A DNA stretch of 64,000 bases from CAVPDG01 sp963702535 (lineage in GTDB: Bacteria > Chloroflexota > Anaerolineae > Anaerolineales > UBA4823), in the NCBI GenBank assembly GCA_963702535.1, contig CAVPDG010000007.1, forward strand, positions 1 through 64,000, written 5' to 3'. The translations under genes were made by a program, and so were the position numbers. How positions within the stretch are numbered: position 1 is the first letter of the stretch; every line of letters begins with the position of its first letter. Shown here in pieces: positions 19,522 to 28,004 of this stretch. A model generated the notes under the pieces. That model saw nothing but the letters and a program-made list of their open reading frames with translations. It was not told the DNA's origin and ran no database searches.

Positions 19522-19776
19522 TTAAATTGGCTCGAATGGGTGGAAACCTGGCGCACGCTGCGCCTGTGGTACCGGGCGGGTCCGGGAGAGCCGTGGGCGA
19601 TGCTCGGCGAGCCGCTGCAGCACCGCAATGGTGAGATCACCTTCAGCACAGACCACTTTACCCAATTCGCCTTGTTCGGTGAGGCGGGCTACGAGATGAG
19701 ACTTCCCGATGATTGTGCGCTAGGGGGGCGAACAACTGCTGGCCCGGCGTTGAGCGCGCGCGACCATAACAGTTGA
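19522..19776 (+). pseudogene. Relic of a large surface-protein C-terminus
   Basis: A short open frame with no start signal reads LRLWYRAGPGEPW, then NGEITFSTDHFTQFALFGE. This pattern (a numeric beta-domain ending in ITFSTDHFTQFAL) is what I recall from C-terminal modules of big repetitive bacterial surface proteins. A stop lies at 19519 in frame and nothing coherent precedes it. Best read as a leftover fragment. The rest of the 19311-19998 gap holds promoters and operators. Confidence 0.45.
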
Positions 19777-19895
19777 CCGTCACAGATCCGGTGACTGCCG
19801 ACTGGCAATCAGAAGAAGGTGGTTCAGGGGTTGTTACCCGTGAGCCATCTTTTTTTGATCCCCTCGAATTGTTAAAACTTCGGTGAAAATGGCTG

Positions 19896-19924
19896 TTGAC
19901 ATACGACTGAAATTTCAGTATAAT
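19896..19924 (+). promoter_or_regulatory. Consensus promoter with palindromic operator for the GntR gene
   Basis: TTGACA (19896-19901), 17-bp spacer, TATAAT (19919-19924). Both hexamers are perfect consensus. The palindrome ACTGAAATTTCAGT (19906-19919) occupies the spacer and touches the -10 box, an ideal repressor position. The GntR gene begins about 75 bp downstream, which suggests negative autoregulation. Confidence 0.8.
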
Positions 19925-19998
19925 TTCAATAATATAGCACCAATGTTTTTGTTAGCCTGTACGTACGCCCGACCCGTAGAATAATGTGATCTTTATCC

Positions 19999-20700
19999 TT
20001 GAACGACTTGAATGGGTATATGCCAGAGCTGCTGCGGGACCAAATCTACCAAAATATCAAGCGAGACATTTTGAGCGGCGTCTACCAGCCAGGCGAGCAA
20101 CTGCTTGTCAGCCAGCTGGCGGAGCGTTACACCAGCAGCGTCACACCGGTGCGGGAAGCTCTGAGCTTGATGGAGCAGGAAGGCTTGGTGGATGTGCTGC
20201 CACGCGTGGGTTATTTCGTCTCGCATATCACGGTGCAGGATATTCGCGCCATGTACGACTACCGCATCATCCTGGAAGGGGCTTCGGCAGAGATGGCAGC
20301 CCGCTATATCACCCCAGAGGAGCTGGAAGCCCTGGCGAGAATACCGAGCGATTATATCCTGGGTGACAACGAGAGCTACCTGGAATATCTCAAGAACAAC
20401 CGCGAGTTCCACCTTTCGATTGCCAGGGCATCCCACAACCATTTCCTTGCCCGAGCCGTTGCGATGATGTTAGACCAAACGCAGCGGCTCGTTTTTTTGG
20501 GGATTGGATCGCAGCAGCACACGGATGAGATCTTACAAGCCCATCCCCGGCTGGTCGAGGCGCTGCGGTACAGAGACGCTACATTCGCGCGTGAGATCAT
20601 GATCGAAGGCATCAAGGCTGCGCGAGATGCAGCTATTGAGCAAATTATTTACGGAAGCAACCTACCTGTTTACAAAACCGATTTGTCATCCATCGGTTGA
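19999..20700 (+). CDS. GntR-family regulator with FCD domain
   Basis: 233 residues. The N-terminal winged helix is LRDQIYQNIKRDILSGVYQPGEQL...SSVTPVREALSLMEQEGLV (about residues 11-67). The all-helical FCD effector domain follows, with DYRIILEGASAEMA and NREFHLSIARASHNHFLA supplying metal-site Asp/His residues. Start is TTG at 19999 or ATG at 20020; neither has a clear ribosome binding site. It is the first gene of the plus-strand amino-acid/opine-like cluster and probably responds to its substrate, usually a carboxylic acid in this family. Confidence 0.88.
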   Translation: MNDLNGYMPELLRDQIYQNIKRDILSGVYQPGEQLLVSQLAERYTSSVTPVREALSLMEQEGLVDVLPRVGYFVSHITVQDIRAMYDYRIILEGASAEMAARYITPEELEALARIPSDYILGDNESYLEYLKNNREFHLSIARASHNHFLARAVAMMLDQTQRLVFLGIGSQQHTDEILQAHPRLVEALRYRDATFAREIMIEGIKAARDAAIEQIIYGSNLPVYKTDLSSIG

Positions 20701-20863
20701 GTGAGAACCTTTCTGGCGGGGATGCTATCGGAAATAAAATCAAAGAGGAGGTCGTTATCGAGCTAACCACGATGCTTTACCCGAGTGCTGTCCAATGGAT
20801 CGTAGGACAACAACCAATGTGTGTATCCTGTCACAGATATCGAAAAACCTGGAGGAGTAAGCA

Positions 20864-22133
20864 ATGAAAGGAAAACTATTTACAATCGCCAGCATCTTGA
20901 TGGTCATTTCCATGTTGCTGGCAGCCTGCGCCCAGACCCCCGCAGCCACCACGGAAGCTGAAAAGGTTATCAAGATTGGATTGATCGCCCCTTACACCGG
21001 ACCCAACTCGCGTGTAGGCGATGAGCTGAAAGCAATCCATGAGACGGCTTTCGGGGAAATCAACTGGGAAGTCTGCGGCTACAAGATCGAGCCGGTGTAC
21101 ATCGACGATGAGTCCGACCCGGAGAAAGCCGTGCGGGCGTTCAAGGATGCCGTGCTCAAGGAGAACATCCAGGCGGCAACCGGCGGTTACCATAGCTCAG
21201 TCACCGTGGCGCTGATGGACCCGCTTGCCGAGAATAAGATCCCCTATTTCTTCCCACAGAACGAGTTCGAGCGTGATTGTTGAGAAGTGGAAGTCCGATC
21301 CTGTGAAATACGCCTACCACTCGTGGAAAGGTCGCCCGAGCCCCGTTAAGCTGATGGTGGGCTATGACCTGGCTTTGTTCAAGAAGGCGATTGCGAATGG
21401 CACCTGGGCGCCTGCCAACCAGAAGTTCTCCATCCTGTGCGAAGACACCGATTTCGGTCGTGATATGTGCGCCGGCTTCAAGAATATGGCTGAAGGCAAC
21501 GGCTGGGAGATGGTTACCGAGGACTATGTGCCTCTGGACGCCTCCGATGTCTATCCTATCCTGACCAAGGTCCAGGCTGCAGACCCGTCCCTGTTCTTCA
21601 TCTCCATGGGCGCCCCCGCAGTAGCCACGGGCATCATCAAGCAGACGCGTGAGGTTGGCTTAAACTCCTTGGTGATCAGCCACGGTTTGGGCTGGATCGG
21701 CGAGTGGTACGAGCTCACCGGCGATGCCGGCGATTACGTGCTGGATATGATGCAGAAGTGGAGCTCACCCGAGCAAATCAAGTATCGTGACGCTTTCAAA
21801 GCGAAATACAACATGGACCCCAGCGCCAGCCTGTCGATCTCCTATGACTACGATAAATTCTTCATCAAGATCATGGAGCGCGCTTGCGAGAAGTACGGCA
21901 AGCTGGACAAAGAGTCAATCTTCAACATCGGTAACGACGAAGTCAGCAAGGGCATTCTGACCTACAAGGATGGCTTGTGGTATGACGAGCTCAAGTGGGA
22001 TGCCGACAGCCTGCCTGAGATGGTCGTAGGCGAAGGCTACTACCTCGATCCTGTTGTCCAGTACTTCGGCGGCGAGGCCACGATCATCTGGCCCGAAAAC
22101 AGAAAAGAAGCAGAGCTTCAGATTAAACAATAG
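20864..22133 (+). CDS. Branched-chain-amino-acid-type ABC substrate-binding lipoprotein (one frameshift)
   Basis: Periplasmic-binding-protein family 6 (LivJ-like), about 420 residues. Signal peptide with lipobox LLAAC, then KIGLIAPYTGPNSRVGDELK, which is the family start. GGAGGAG precedes ATG 20864. The frame breaks near 21275 between FFPQNEF and VIVEKWKSDP. The later part has FSILCEDTDFGRDMCAGF and a DASDVYPILTKVQAADPSL stretch usual for the family. It captures the substrate for the importer encoded next. Family members bind amino acids, urea, amides and aromatic acids, so the ligand is open. Confidence 0.88.
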
Positions 22134-22208
22134 CTAGCCGGATGAAACCAGTCCGGGGAGGCAAGCGATTGCCTCCCCGGCACTCATCTTGTCCTTAGGA
22201 AGGTGAGC

Positions 22209-22955
22209 ATGTTACTACAAGTTGACGATGTAACGAAGCGTTTTGGTGGTTTGGTGGCATTGAGCCATGTCACGATGAACGTGGGTGAAGGCGAGATCTT
22301 TGGATTGATCGGACCCAACGGGGCAGGGAAGACCACCCTGCTCAATGCGATTGCCGGTGTGGGAAAACCCAACAGCGGTCATATTCGCTTTGATGGAAAA
22401 GACGTGACGGGCTGGACGCCTGAAAAAATGTGCCAGGCGGGCTTATCACGGACCTTTCAGGTGCCGCGGAAATTTAAAAAGCTTACCGTACACGAAAATG
22501 TGCTCGTGGCGACGACATTCGGCTTGAAGAAGCCATCCAAGACCCTGGATGAGCTTACCGATGAGGCATTGGAGTTTGTAAAGTTTCCACTGCCCTTCGA
22601 CACGACTGCCAATAAATTGAACACATCGCAGCTCAAGCGGCTTGACCTGGCGCGCGCCCTGGCAAGCCAGCCGAAGCTGCTGTTGCTGGATGAGCCTGCT
22701 TCAGGTCTGACGCCGACGGAAGTGGAAAGCCTGATGGAGCTCATCCGCGAGGTCCGCAAGAGCGGTGTGACGATCATCCTGGTAGAGCACTTAATGAAAG
22801 TTATTATGAGCATTTGCGACCGCATGCTTGTGTTGGAGTACGGTTCGATGATCGCCGAGGGTACTCCGAAAGAGATCTCCAGCAATCCCAAAGTGATCCA
22901 GGCTTACCTGGGTGAGGATTATCTTCAGGAGAAGGCAGCCGCTGCTGCCGGATAA
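22209..22955 (+). CDS. ABC transporter ATPase, LivG-type, with altered signature motif
   Basis: 248 residues from ATG 22209 (AGGAAGG six nt upstream; GTG 22203 in frame). Walker A GPNGAGKTT, Walker B LLLLDEPASGL and switch His in ILVEHLMKVI are intact. The signature, normally LSxGQ in LivG, reads LNTSQLKRLDLARAL, so the conserved Gly is Ser. It lies between the binding protein and the LivF-type ATPase. The altered signature might be compensated by the normal one in its partner, since HAAT importers use two different ATPases. Confidence 0.9.
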   Translation: MLLQVDDVTKRFGGLVALSHVTMNVGEGEIFGLIGPNGAGKTTLLNAIAGVGKPNSGHIRFDGKDVTGWTPEKMCQAGLSRTFQVPRKFKKLTVHENVLVATTFGLKKPSKTLDELTDEALEFVKFPLPFDTTANKLNTSQLKRLDLARALASQPKLLLLDEPASGLTPTEVESLMELIREVRKSGVTIILVEHLMKVIMSICDRMLVLEYGSMIAEGTPKEISSNPKVIQAYLGEDYLQEKAAAAAG

Positions 22956-22966
22956 GGAGGGTAAGC

Positions 22967-23671
22967 GTGTTAGAAGTAAAAGGACTCCAGTCTGGGTACG
23001 GGGATTTGCAAATACTCTGGGAGGTTAACCTGGAGCTGGCGGAAGGCGAGCTCATCGTCCTGTTGGGTCCCAATGGGGCTGGCAAGACCACCACGCTGCG
23101 TACGATCTCCGGCTTGCTCAAACCGATAGCAGGTGAGATCAATTTCCTGGGCAAATCGATCCAGGGCATGCCTGCCAACGAAATCAGCAAGCTGGGGATC
23201 AGCTTTATCACCGAGGATCTCAACCTGTTCCCACAAATGTCCGTCAAGGATAATTTGCTGGTCGGCGCTTATGCGGTGAAAGACAAGCAAGGGATCAAGA
23301 AATCTATGGATTATGCCCTTGCACTCTTCCCCCGGTTGCAAGAGCGTTTCAGCCAGGAAGCGGGCACTTTGAGCGGCGGGGAGCGGAAGATGCTGGCGGT
23401 CGCGCGCGGCTTGATGGCGCAACCCAAGCTGATCCTGGTGGATGAGCCCTCCCTGGGACTCTCGCCGCTGATGACGAAGGCGACTTTTGACGCCCTGCAG
23501 ACCTTAAAGAAGGATGGCACGACGATCCTGCTGGTAGAACAATTTCTGGGCAGAGCGCTGGAGATCGCCAGCCGGGGCTATATCCTGGAGCATGGCAAAA
23601 TCGTGATGCATGCGCCAACCGTGGAGCTGGTAGAAAACGAGCGGGTAAAAGAAGTTTACCTGGGAATGTGA
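22967..23671 (+). CDS. ABC transporter ATPase, LivF-type
   Basis: 234 residues, GTG start at 22967 with GGAGGG upstream, 11 bp after the LivG-type gene. Walker A GPNGAGKTT, signature LSGGERKMLAVARGL, Walker B LILVDEPSLGL and GTTILLVEQF are all standard. Forms the heterodimeric motor with the LivG-type subunit at the membrane. Confidence 0.93.
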   Translation: MLEVKGLQSGYGDLQILWEVNLELAEGELIVLLGPNGAGKTTTLRTISGLLKPIAGEINFLGKSIQGMPANEISKLGISFITEDLNLFPQMSVKDNLLVGAYAVKDKQGIKKSMDYALALFPRLQERFSQEAGTLSGGERKMLAVARGLMAQPKLILVDEPSLGLSPLMTKATFDALQTLKKDGTTILLVEQFLGRALEIASRGYILEHGKIVMHAPTVELVENERVKEVYLGM

Positions 23672-23708
23672 TCCCATCTGGGCGAAGCCTCATAAAGGAG
23701 TGATATCA

Positions 23709-24605
23709 ATGGACATTGTTGCAGTGTGGAATGTTGTAGCGGTTGGGTTGGTGCGAGGTGGTTTATACGCTCAGATGGCGTTGATGCTTGCCCTCATCCT
23801 GGGTGTGATGAGCATCATCTCCATGATCAACGGCGAGATTTATATGATCGGGGCGTACGTGGCTTACTTTGCTTTCACCAAGTATCACCTGAACCCCATC
23901 TTGGCGATCCTTTCCGCGGCGATTGTGACGTTTGTGGTGGGCGCGCTGATCGAGCGCGGACCTCTGGCGGTGATGCGCAAACGCGCCGGTGAAGACTGGT
24001 ACCTGAATACGTTTCTCATCACCGTGGGCTTGGCGTTTGTCATCCGCAACCTGGCGGTGGTGCTCTGGACACCCGCGTACCGGGGCATTCAATGGTACTG
24101 GAAAGGCACGGTCAATATCGGCGGCATGGGCATATCCATCGACCGGCTGGTGGCTTTGACGATTGCAGCCATCTCGATTGTCGCACTACAGCTTTTCTTG
24201 CGGCGTACCCGCATGGGCCGGGCGATCCGCGCCGTGAGCCAGGATGAGCGTGGGGCAAAGCTGGCGGGAATCAACATTGCCAATATCTATACACTATCCT
24301 TCGGGATCGCCTGCATGTTGGGCGGTATTGCCGGAGCGAGCATGCTTTCCATCCTTCCAGCCTCACCCTACATGGGCATTGCTCCCAATAATTACGCCTG
24401 GCTGGTGGTTATGCTGGCTGGCTTGGGGAATATCGGTGGCGCGGTCGTCGGCGGGTTCTTGATCGGCATGGTGGAAGCCATATCCTATCAATTCTTTGGC
24501 GCTGGTTGGCCGTATGTGATCAGCATCTCCATCCTGATCCTCGTCATGGTGATCAAGCCGTCGGGTCTCTTCGGCACCTCTGTCAAGGGTGTTTGGGAAA
24601 GGTAG
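23709..24605 (+). CDS. Branched-chain-amino-acid-type ABC permease, LivH-type
   Basis: 298 residues, eight or so membrane segments. ATG 23709 has AAAGGAG nine nt upstream. GAYVAYFAFTKYHLNPILAI and the coupling region RTRMGRAIRAVSQDERGAKLAGINI (residues about 160-185) are characteristic of LivH. Pairs with the LivM-type permease. Confidence 0.93.
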   Translation: MDIVAVWNVVAVGLVRGGLYAQMALMLALILGVMSIISMINGEIYMIGAYVAYFAFTKYHLNPILAILSAAIVTFVVGALIERGPLAVMRKRAGEDWYLNTFLITVGLAFVIRNLAVVLWTPAYRGIQWYWKGTVNIGGMGISIDRLVALTIAAISIVALQLFLRRTRMGRAIRAVSQDERGAKLAGINIANIYTLSFGIACMLGGIAGASMLSILPASPYMGIAPNNYAWLVVMLAGLGNIGGAVVGGFLIGMVEAISYQFFGAGWPYVISISILILVMVIKPSGLFGTSVKGVWER

Positions 24606-24613
24606 GTCGAGCG

Positions 24614-25621
24614 ATGGCAATCGAACACGAGAGGGCTGTACCCATGCACAATACCTTGAGCCGCTTTAACATCCGGGGCAACCTGCCGGTGATCCTGTTT
24701 TTTGTGCTGATTGGACTGGGACCGATATTCATCAAAGATGAATACTTGCGCCATCTGATGGTCGTATCGTTGCTCTTTGGCGCGCAGGGTATGGTATCTG
24801 ACTTTACGGTTGGCTACATCAACATCTCCAACTTTGGTTTTGCTGCCTTCTTTGGATTGGGCGCATACACTGCCGGCATCCTGGTGGGCAATTACGATGT
24901 GAATCCATACCTCGGCATGGTGGCTGGGATGTTGATGGCGGGTTTACTGGGCTTATTCACCGGTGCGCTGACCATGCGCCTGCGCGGGCTGTATGTTGCC
25001 ATCATGGCTTGGTTCATGGCGCTGGCGCTGCAGGCGTTAGCCCTGGCGATGGTTGATCTCACGCGCGGTTCGAGGGGTTTGTTCGTGCCATCGCTCTTCG
25101 AGTCCGGGTCGATTATCCCGTATTTCTACGTGCTCTTCATCCTGGTGGTCATCATCTTCGTGGTGATCAAGCTGGTGATCGCCTCGCGGGTGGGCTTGGC
25201 GTTCAAAGCCATCGGCTATGATGTGGATTTTGCCCGGGCGTCTGGGGTGAATCCCACATATTACAAGATGGTCGCCTTCGTCCTTTCCTGCGGCTTCGCT
25301 GGTCTGCTGGGCTCGTTCTACGCCTACTTCGTTGGCATCCTGACGCCGGATGTGATGGGTACCCAGCACACCGTTGAGGTGATCGCGCTGAATGTGATCG
25401 GTGGGCGCGCCAGCCTGTGGGGTCCGCTCCTGGCTGGATTTGTGATCATCCCGCCCTTCGAATACATGAAATCGCTGATGGAAGTGCGCTTGATCATCTA
25501 CGGCAGCCTGCTGGTGCTGACGATGATCTTCTTCCCGCCGGGGTTGGCTGGCATCGTGTGGAGGATCGGTGGAAAGCTGGGTCTGGTGAAGCACAAGACT
25601 TACTTCGGGACGGATGACTAA
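24614..25621 (+). CDS. Branched-chain-amino-acid-type ABC permease, LivM-type
   Basis: 335 residues from ATG 24614, a hydrophilic start, then about eight membrane segments. VGYINISNFGFAAFFGLGAY and SRVGLAFKAIGYDVDFARASGVN are the LivM family marks, the latter being the ATPase-coupling loop. Eight bp after LivH. Completes a full five-gene importer with its own ATPases, unlike the CUT1 system of the left locus. Confidence 0.93.
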   Translation: MAIEHERAVPMHNTLSRFNIRGNLPVILFFVLIGLGPIFIKDEYLRHLMVVSLLFGAQGMVSDFTVGYINISNFGFAAFFGLGAYTAGILVGNYDVNPYLGMVAGMLMAGLLGLFTGALTMRLRGLYVAIMAWFMALALQALALAMVDLTRGSRGLFVPSLFESGSIIPYFYVLFILVVIIFVVIKLVIASRVGLAFKAIGYDVDFARASGVNPTYYKMVAFVLSCGFAGLLGSFYAYFVGILTPDVMGTQHTVEVIALNVIGGRASLWGPLLAGFVIIPPFEYMKSLMEVRLIIYGSLLVLTMIFFPPGLAGIVWRIGGKLGLVKHKTYFGTDD

Positions 25622-25644
25622 CCGGGAGCCGGTGGGGAGCCAAG

Positions 25645-26661
25645 ATGCCAAGAAGAGCTTCAATCTCTGGGCTGGAACAGCAGATCGTCCAATACCTGGG
25701 GAAACTGCCAGGAAGCGTCCTGGGTGTTGACTCCACGCAACCGGTCGAGATTTTGGATATGACGCCGGGAGCGTACAACCTGAACTTCCATGTGGCGATC
25801 GACGGGAAGCGCTTCATCTTTCGGGTCAATATCCAGCAGCAGAGCGGGTTGGCGGAGCAGATCGATTACGAATTGGCAGTGATGCTGTACCTGTATCCCT
25901 ATCACATCACACCGATGATTTACCACGTCGATAACACCAAGTCTTTCTTCGACTTCGACGTGCTGATCGAGGAATACCTGGAGGGTCCCTACATCTCCTT
26001 GACCGAGGAGGAGATGCCAGCCGTGGCAGCTTTGCTGGCAAAGCTGCACTCCCTGGATCCGCACAAAGTGCCGCTGATCACCTGGTCGAAACCGCTGGAG
26101 GACACGCTGCAGCTCGTGCTGAGCGACTTGCAGGAATACAAAGCGAAGAAGAGCGCCGAGGCGCGGGTGATTGCCCTCACGGAGCGCTTCTTAGCCAAAG
26201 CGGAGCCGGTGGTCGCTGCCAAAGCCGGGCTGTTTACGCCAGACGGCATCAATCACACGGATGTCGCTGTAGATAACTTCATCAAGACGCGAGATGGCTT
26301 GAAGCTGATCGATTGGGAGAAGCCGCGTTACGACGATTGCAGCTACGACGTGTGCTGTTTCCTCTCCGAGCCATGCCAGCTCTGGTGCTTGCCGGAAGTA
26401 CTGCCGCCGGCGGGTAGGGAAGTTTTCCTGCAGGAATATGTGCGCTTATCGGGCAGGGATGAAGAGCTGTTCCGAGAGAAAGTGCGCGTGCGTGAGCCGC
26501 TGGTTTCCCTGCACTGGATCTTCTGGGGATTGAACCGGCTGTGCGATCTGAAAGACCAGACGACCGCCTCCGCTCTGCAAGAGGTGCACGGGGAGAAGGT
26601 CTCGCGCTGGGTGCGGATCGCTGAACCTTGTCTTATAGAGAAATTGATCGACCAGGTTTGA
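25645..26661 (+). CDS. APH/choline-kinase-fold phosphotransferase
   Basis: 338 residues with an aminoglycoside-phosphotransferase/choline-kinase fold: a glycine-poor N-lobe (FIFRVNIQQQSGLAEQIDYE), a catalytic loop INHTDVAVDNFI (HxDxxxxN, residues about 206-213) and a metal motif LIDWEKPRYDD. It follows the permease by 23 bp, so it is probably co-transcribed with the importer. Relatives phosphorylate hydroxyls on small molecules such as homoserine, choline or methylthioribose. Phosphorylation of the imported substrate would trap it. Not a resistance gene on present evidence. Confidence 0.8.
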   Translation: MPRRASISGLEQQIVQYLGKLPGSVLGVDSTQPVEILDMTPGAYNLNFHVAIDGKRFIFRVNIQQQSGLAEQIDYELAVMLYLYPYHITPMIYHVDNTKSFFDFDVLIEEYLEGPYISLTEEEMPAVAALLAKLHSLDPHKVPLITWSKPLEDTLQLVLSDLQEYKAKKSAEARVIALTERFLAKAEPVVAAKAGLFTPDGINHTDVAVDNFIKTRDGLKLIDWEKPRYDDCSYDVCCFLSEPCQLWCLPEVLPPAGREVFLQEYVRLSGRDEELFREKVRVREPLVSLHWIFWGLNRLCDLKDQTTASALQEVHGEKVSRWVRIAEPCLIEKLIDQV

Positions 26662-26700
26662 TCAATTTCATAAGAATACTCGGCTGCTGGAAAGCAGCCT
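26640..26700 (+). promoter_or_regulatory. Two small hairpins before the dehydrogenase gene
   Basis: GAAATTGATC (26640-26649) pairs with GATCAATTTC (26660-26669) across the kinase stop codon, and GGCTGCT pairs with AGCAGCC within 26682-26699. Neither has a U run. They may adjust message stability between the kinase and the strongly translated dehydrogenase (AAGGAG before 26724). Confidence 0.45.
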
Positions 26701-26723
26701 CCAACTAAAAAAGGAGATTTAGA

Positions 26724-27854
26724 ATGGCAAGAACTACTATCATGCTCGTCGGACTGGGAGAATTAGGTGGACACGTACTGGAAATGCTCGTGCGCGCTCC
26801 CGGGAACCGGCGCATCGTCACTGCAGATGTTGACGAAGACAGAGCGTACCGCAAGACCCAAATTGCAATCTACGGCGCTTCCCAGATGGGTTACTACCCG
26901 GATGTGGAATTCACCAAGATCGACCTTAACAATAAAGAGCAATCCGCTGAGGTCATCAACCGCGTCAACCCCGACGTGATCTACAGCGCCGCCACATTGC
27001 AGTCGTGGTGGGTCATCACCACCCTGCCCAAGCCCGTCTTCGACGACCTGGACAAGGCGCGCTTCGGTCCCTGGCTGCCCATGCACCTGAGCGTGGTTTA
27101 CAAGCTGATGCAGGCAGTCAAAGCCACCGGCAAGGATTACAAAGTCGTCAATTCAGCCTTCCCGGATGCCTGCGGGCCGATCCTGAAGACGCGTGGCTTG
27201 AACCCGACGGTAGGCATCGGCAACGTTGCCAACCCGGTCCCGGCGATCCGCCTGGGCATTGCCGACCAGCTGGGTGTAAAGCTGAGCGATGTGAAGATCT
27301 ACCTCGCCTGCCAGCACTATGTCAGCCACTACATCCCGCGCTTCGGCACAGCCGGCGGCGCGCCCTATTATCTCAGGGCGTATGTGGGCGGCAAGGATGT
27401 GACCAAGGAAGTGGATATCGACAAAGTATTTGCCGAAGCGCCTACGAAGTACCGCCGCACCGGCGGACTGGGCGGGCAGATCCTGACCGCTTCTTCTGCA
27501 GCCGCCATCACCCTGGCGATGGCAGACGACAAGCGCGAGTTCCTGCACGCACCCGCTCCGGACGGCTTGCCCGGCGGTTACCCCGTGCGCGTGGATGCCA
27601 ACGGCGCCACGCTCGACCTGCCCAACGACCTGTCTGTTGAAGAGGCCATCCGCATCAACGAGGAAGGGCAAGCCATCGACGGCCTCGAGCGCATCGATAA
27701 GAATGGCACTGCCTATATCCCCGAGTGGTCTAACGACATCATGAAGCGCATGGTCGGCTTCGACTGCAAGGTGATGCCGCTGGACGACATTCACGAGATC
27801 GCAGCCGAGCTGGGCGCCAAGTTCAAGGCGTTTGCCGCTACGTACGCGAAATAG
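26724..27854 (+). CDS. Saccharopine-dehydrogenase-like NAD(P)-binding protein
   Basis: 376 residues. N-terminal Rossmann fold IMLVGLGELGGHVLEMLVR, then a DIYSAATL-like strand and NSAFPDACGPILKTRGLNPTVG. Strong AAGGAG and AT-rich leader. The overall look is of saccharopine-dehydrogenase-like or homospermidine-synthase-like NAD(P) enzymes, but I cannot assign a characterised subgroup. Between an amino-acid-type importer and two further imino-acid dehydrogenases, it most likely acts on an N-substituted amino acid. Confidence 0.6.
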   Translation: MARTTIMLVGLGELGGHVLEMLVRAPGNRRIVTADVDEDRAYRKTQIAIYGASQMGYYPDVEFTKIDLNNKEQSAEVINRVNPDVIYSAATLQSWWVITTLPKPVFDDLDKARFGPWLPMHLSVVYKLMQAVKATGKDYKVVNSAFPDACGPILKTRGLNPTVGIGNVANPVPAIRLGIADQLGVKLSDVKIYLACQHYVSHYIPRFGTAGGAPYYLRAYVGGKDVTKEVDIDKVFAEAPTKYRRTGGLGGQILTASSAAAITLAMADDKREFLHAPAPDGLPGGYPVRVDANGATLDLPNDLSVEEAIRINEEGQAIDGLERIDKNGTAYIPEWSNDIMKRMVGFDCKVMPLDDIHEIAAELGAKFKAFAATYAK

Positions 27855-27870
27855 CAACACCCGCAACGAT

Positions 27871-27992
27871 TTGGGAGATTGTCCCGTGCAATCCTGATGA
27901 GGGGCAATCTCCGTGCTGGAGGGGCGGCGCATCCCCAACATCCTCGAACGACCATCATCGTACACGGGGAAGCAGCGCCGCCCTTCTTTTTC
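27871..27992 (+). promoter_or_regulatory. Tandem stem-loops, second with U run, directly ahead of a ribosome binding site
   Basis: GGAGATTG...CAATCTCC forms a stem across 27871-27912. GGGCGGCGC (27922-27930) pairs with GCGCCGCCC (27975-27983) and is followed by TTCTTTTTC. The AGAGGA ribosome binding site of the next gene starts within a few bases of that U run. Either an intergenic terminator with a long loop or an attenuator controlling the ornithine-cyclodeaminase-family gene. Confidence 0.6.
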
Positions 27993-28004
27993 AAAGAGGA
28001 CCAA

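Noticed and set aside
20864..22133. TGA after Cys in the binding-protein gene as a selenocysteine codon
   Set aside because: The homology continues in a different frame, so this is a frame break, not recoding.
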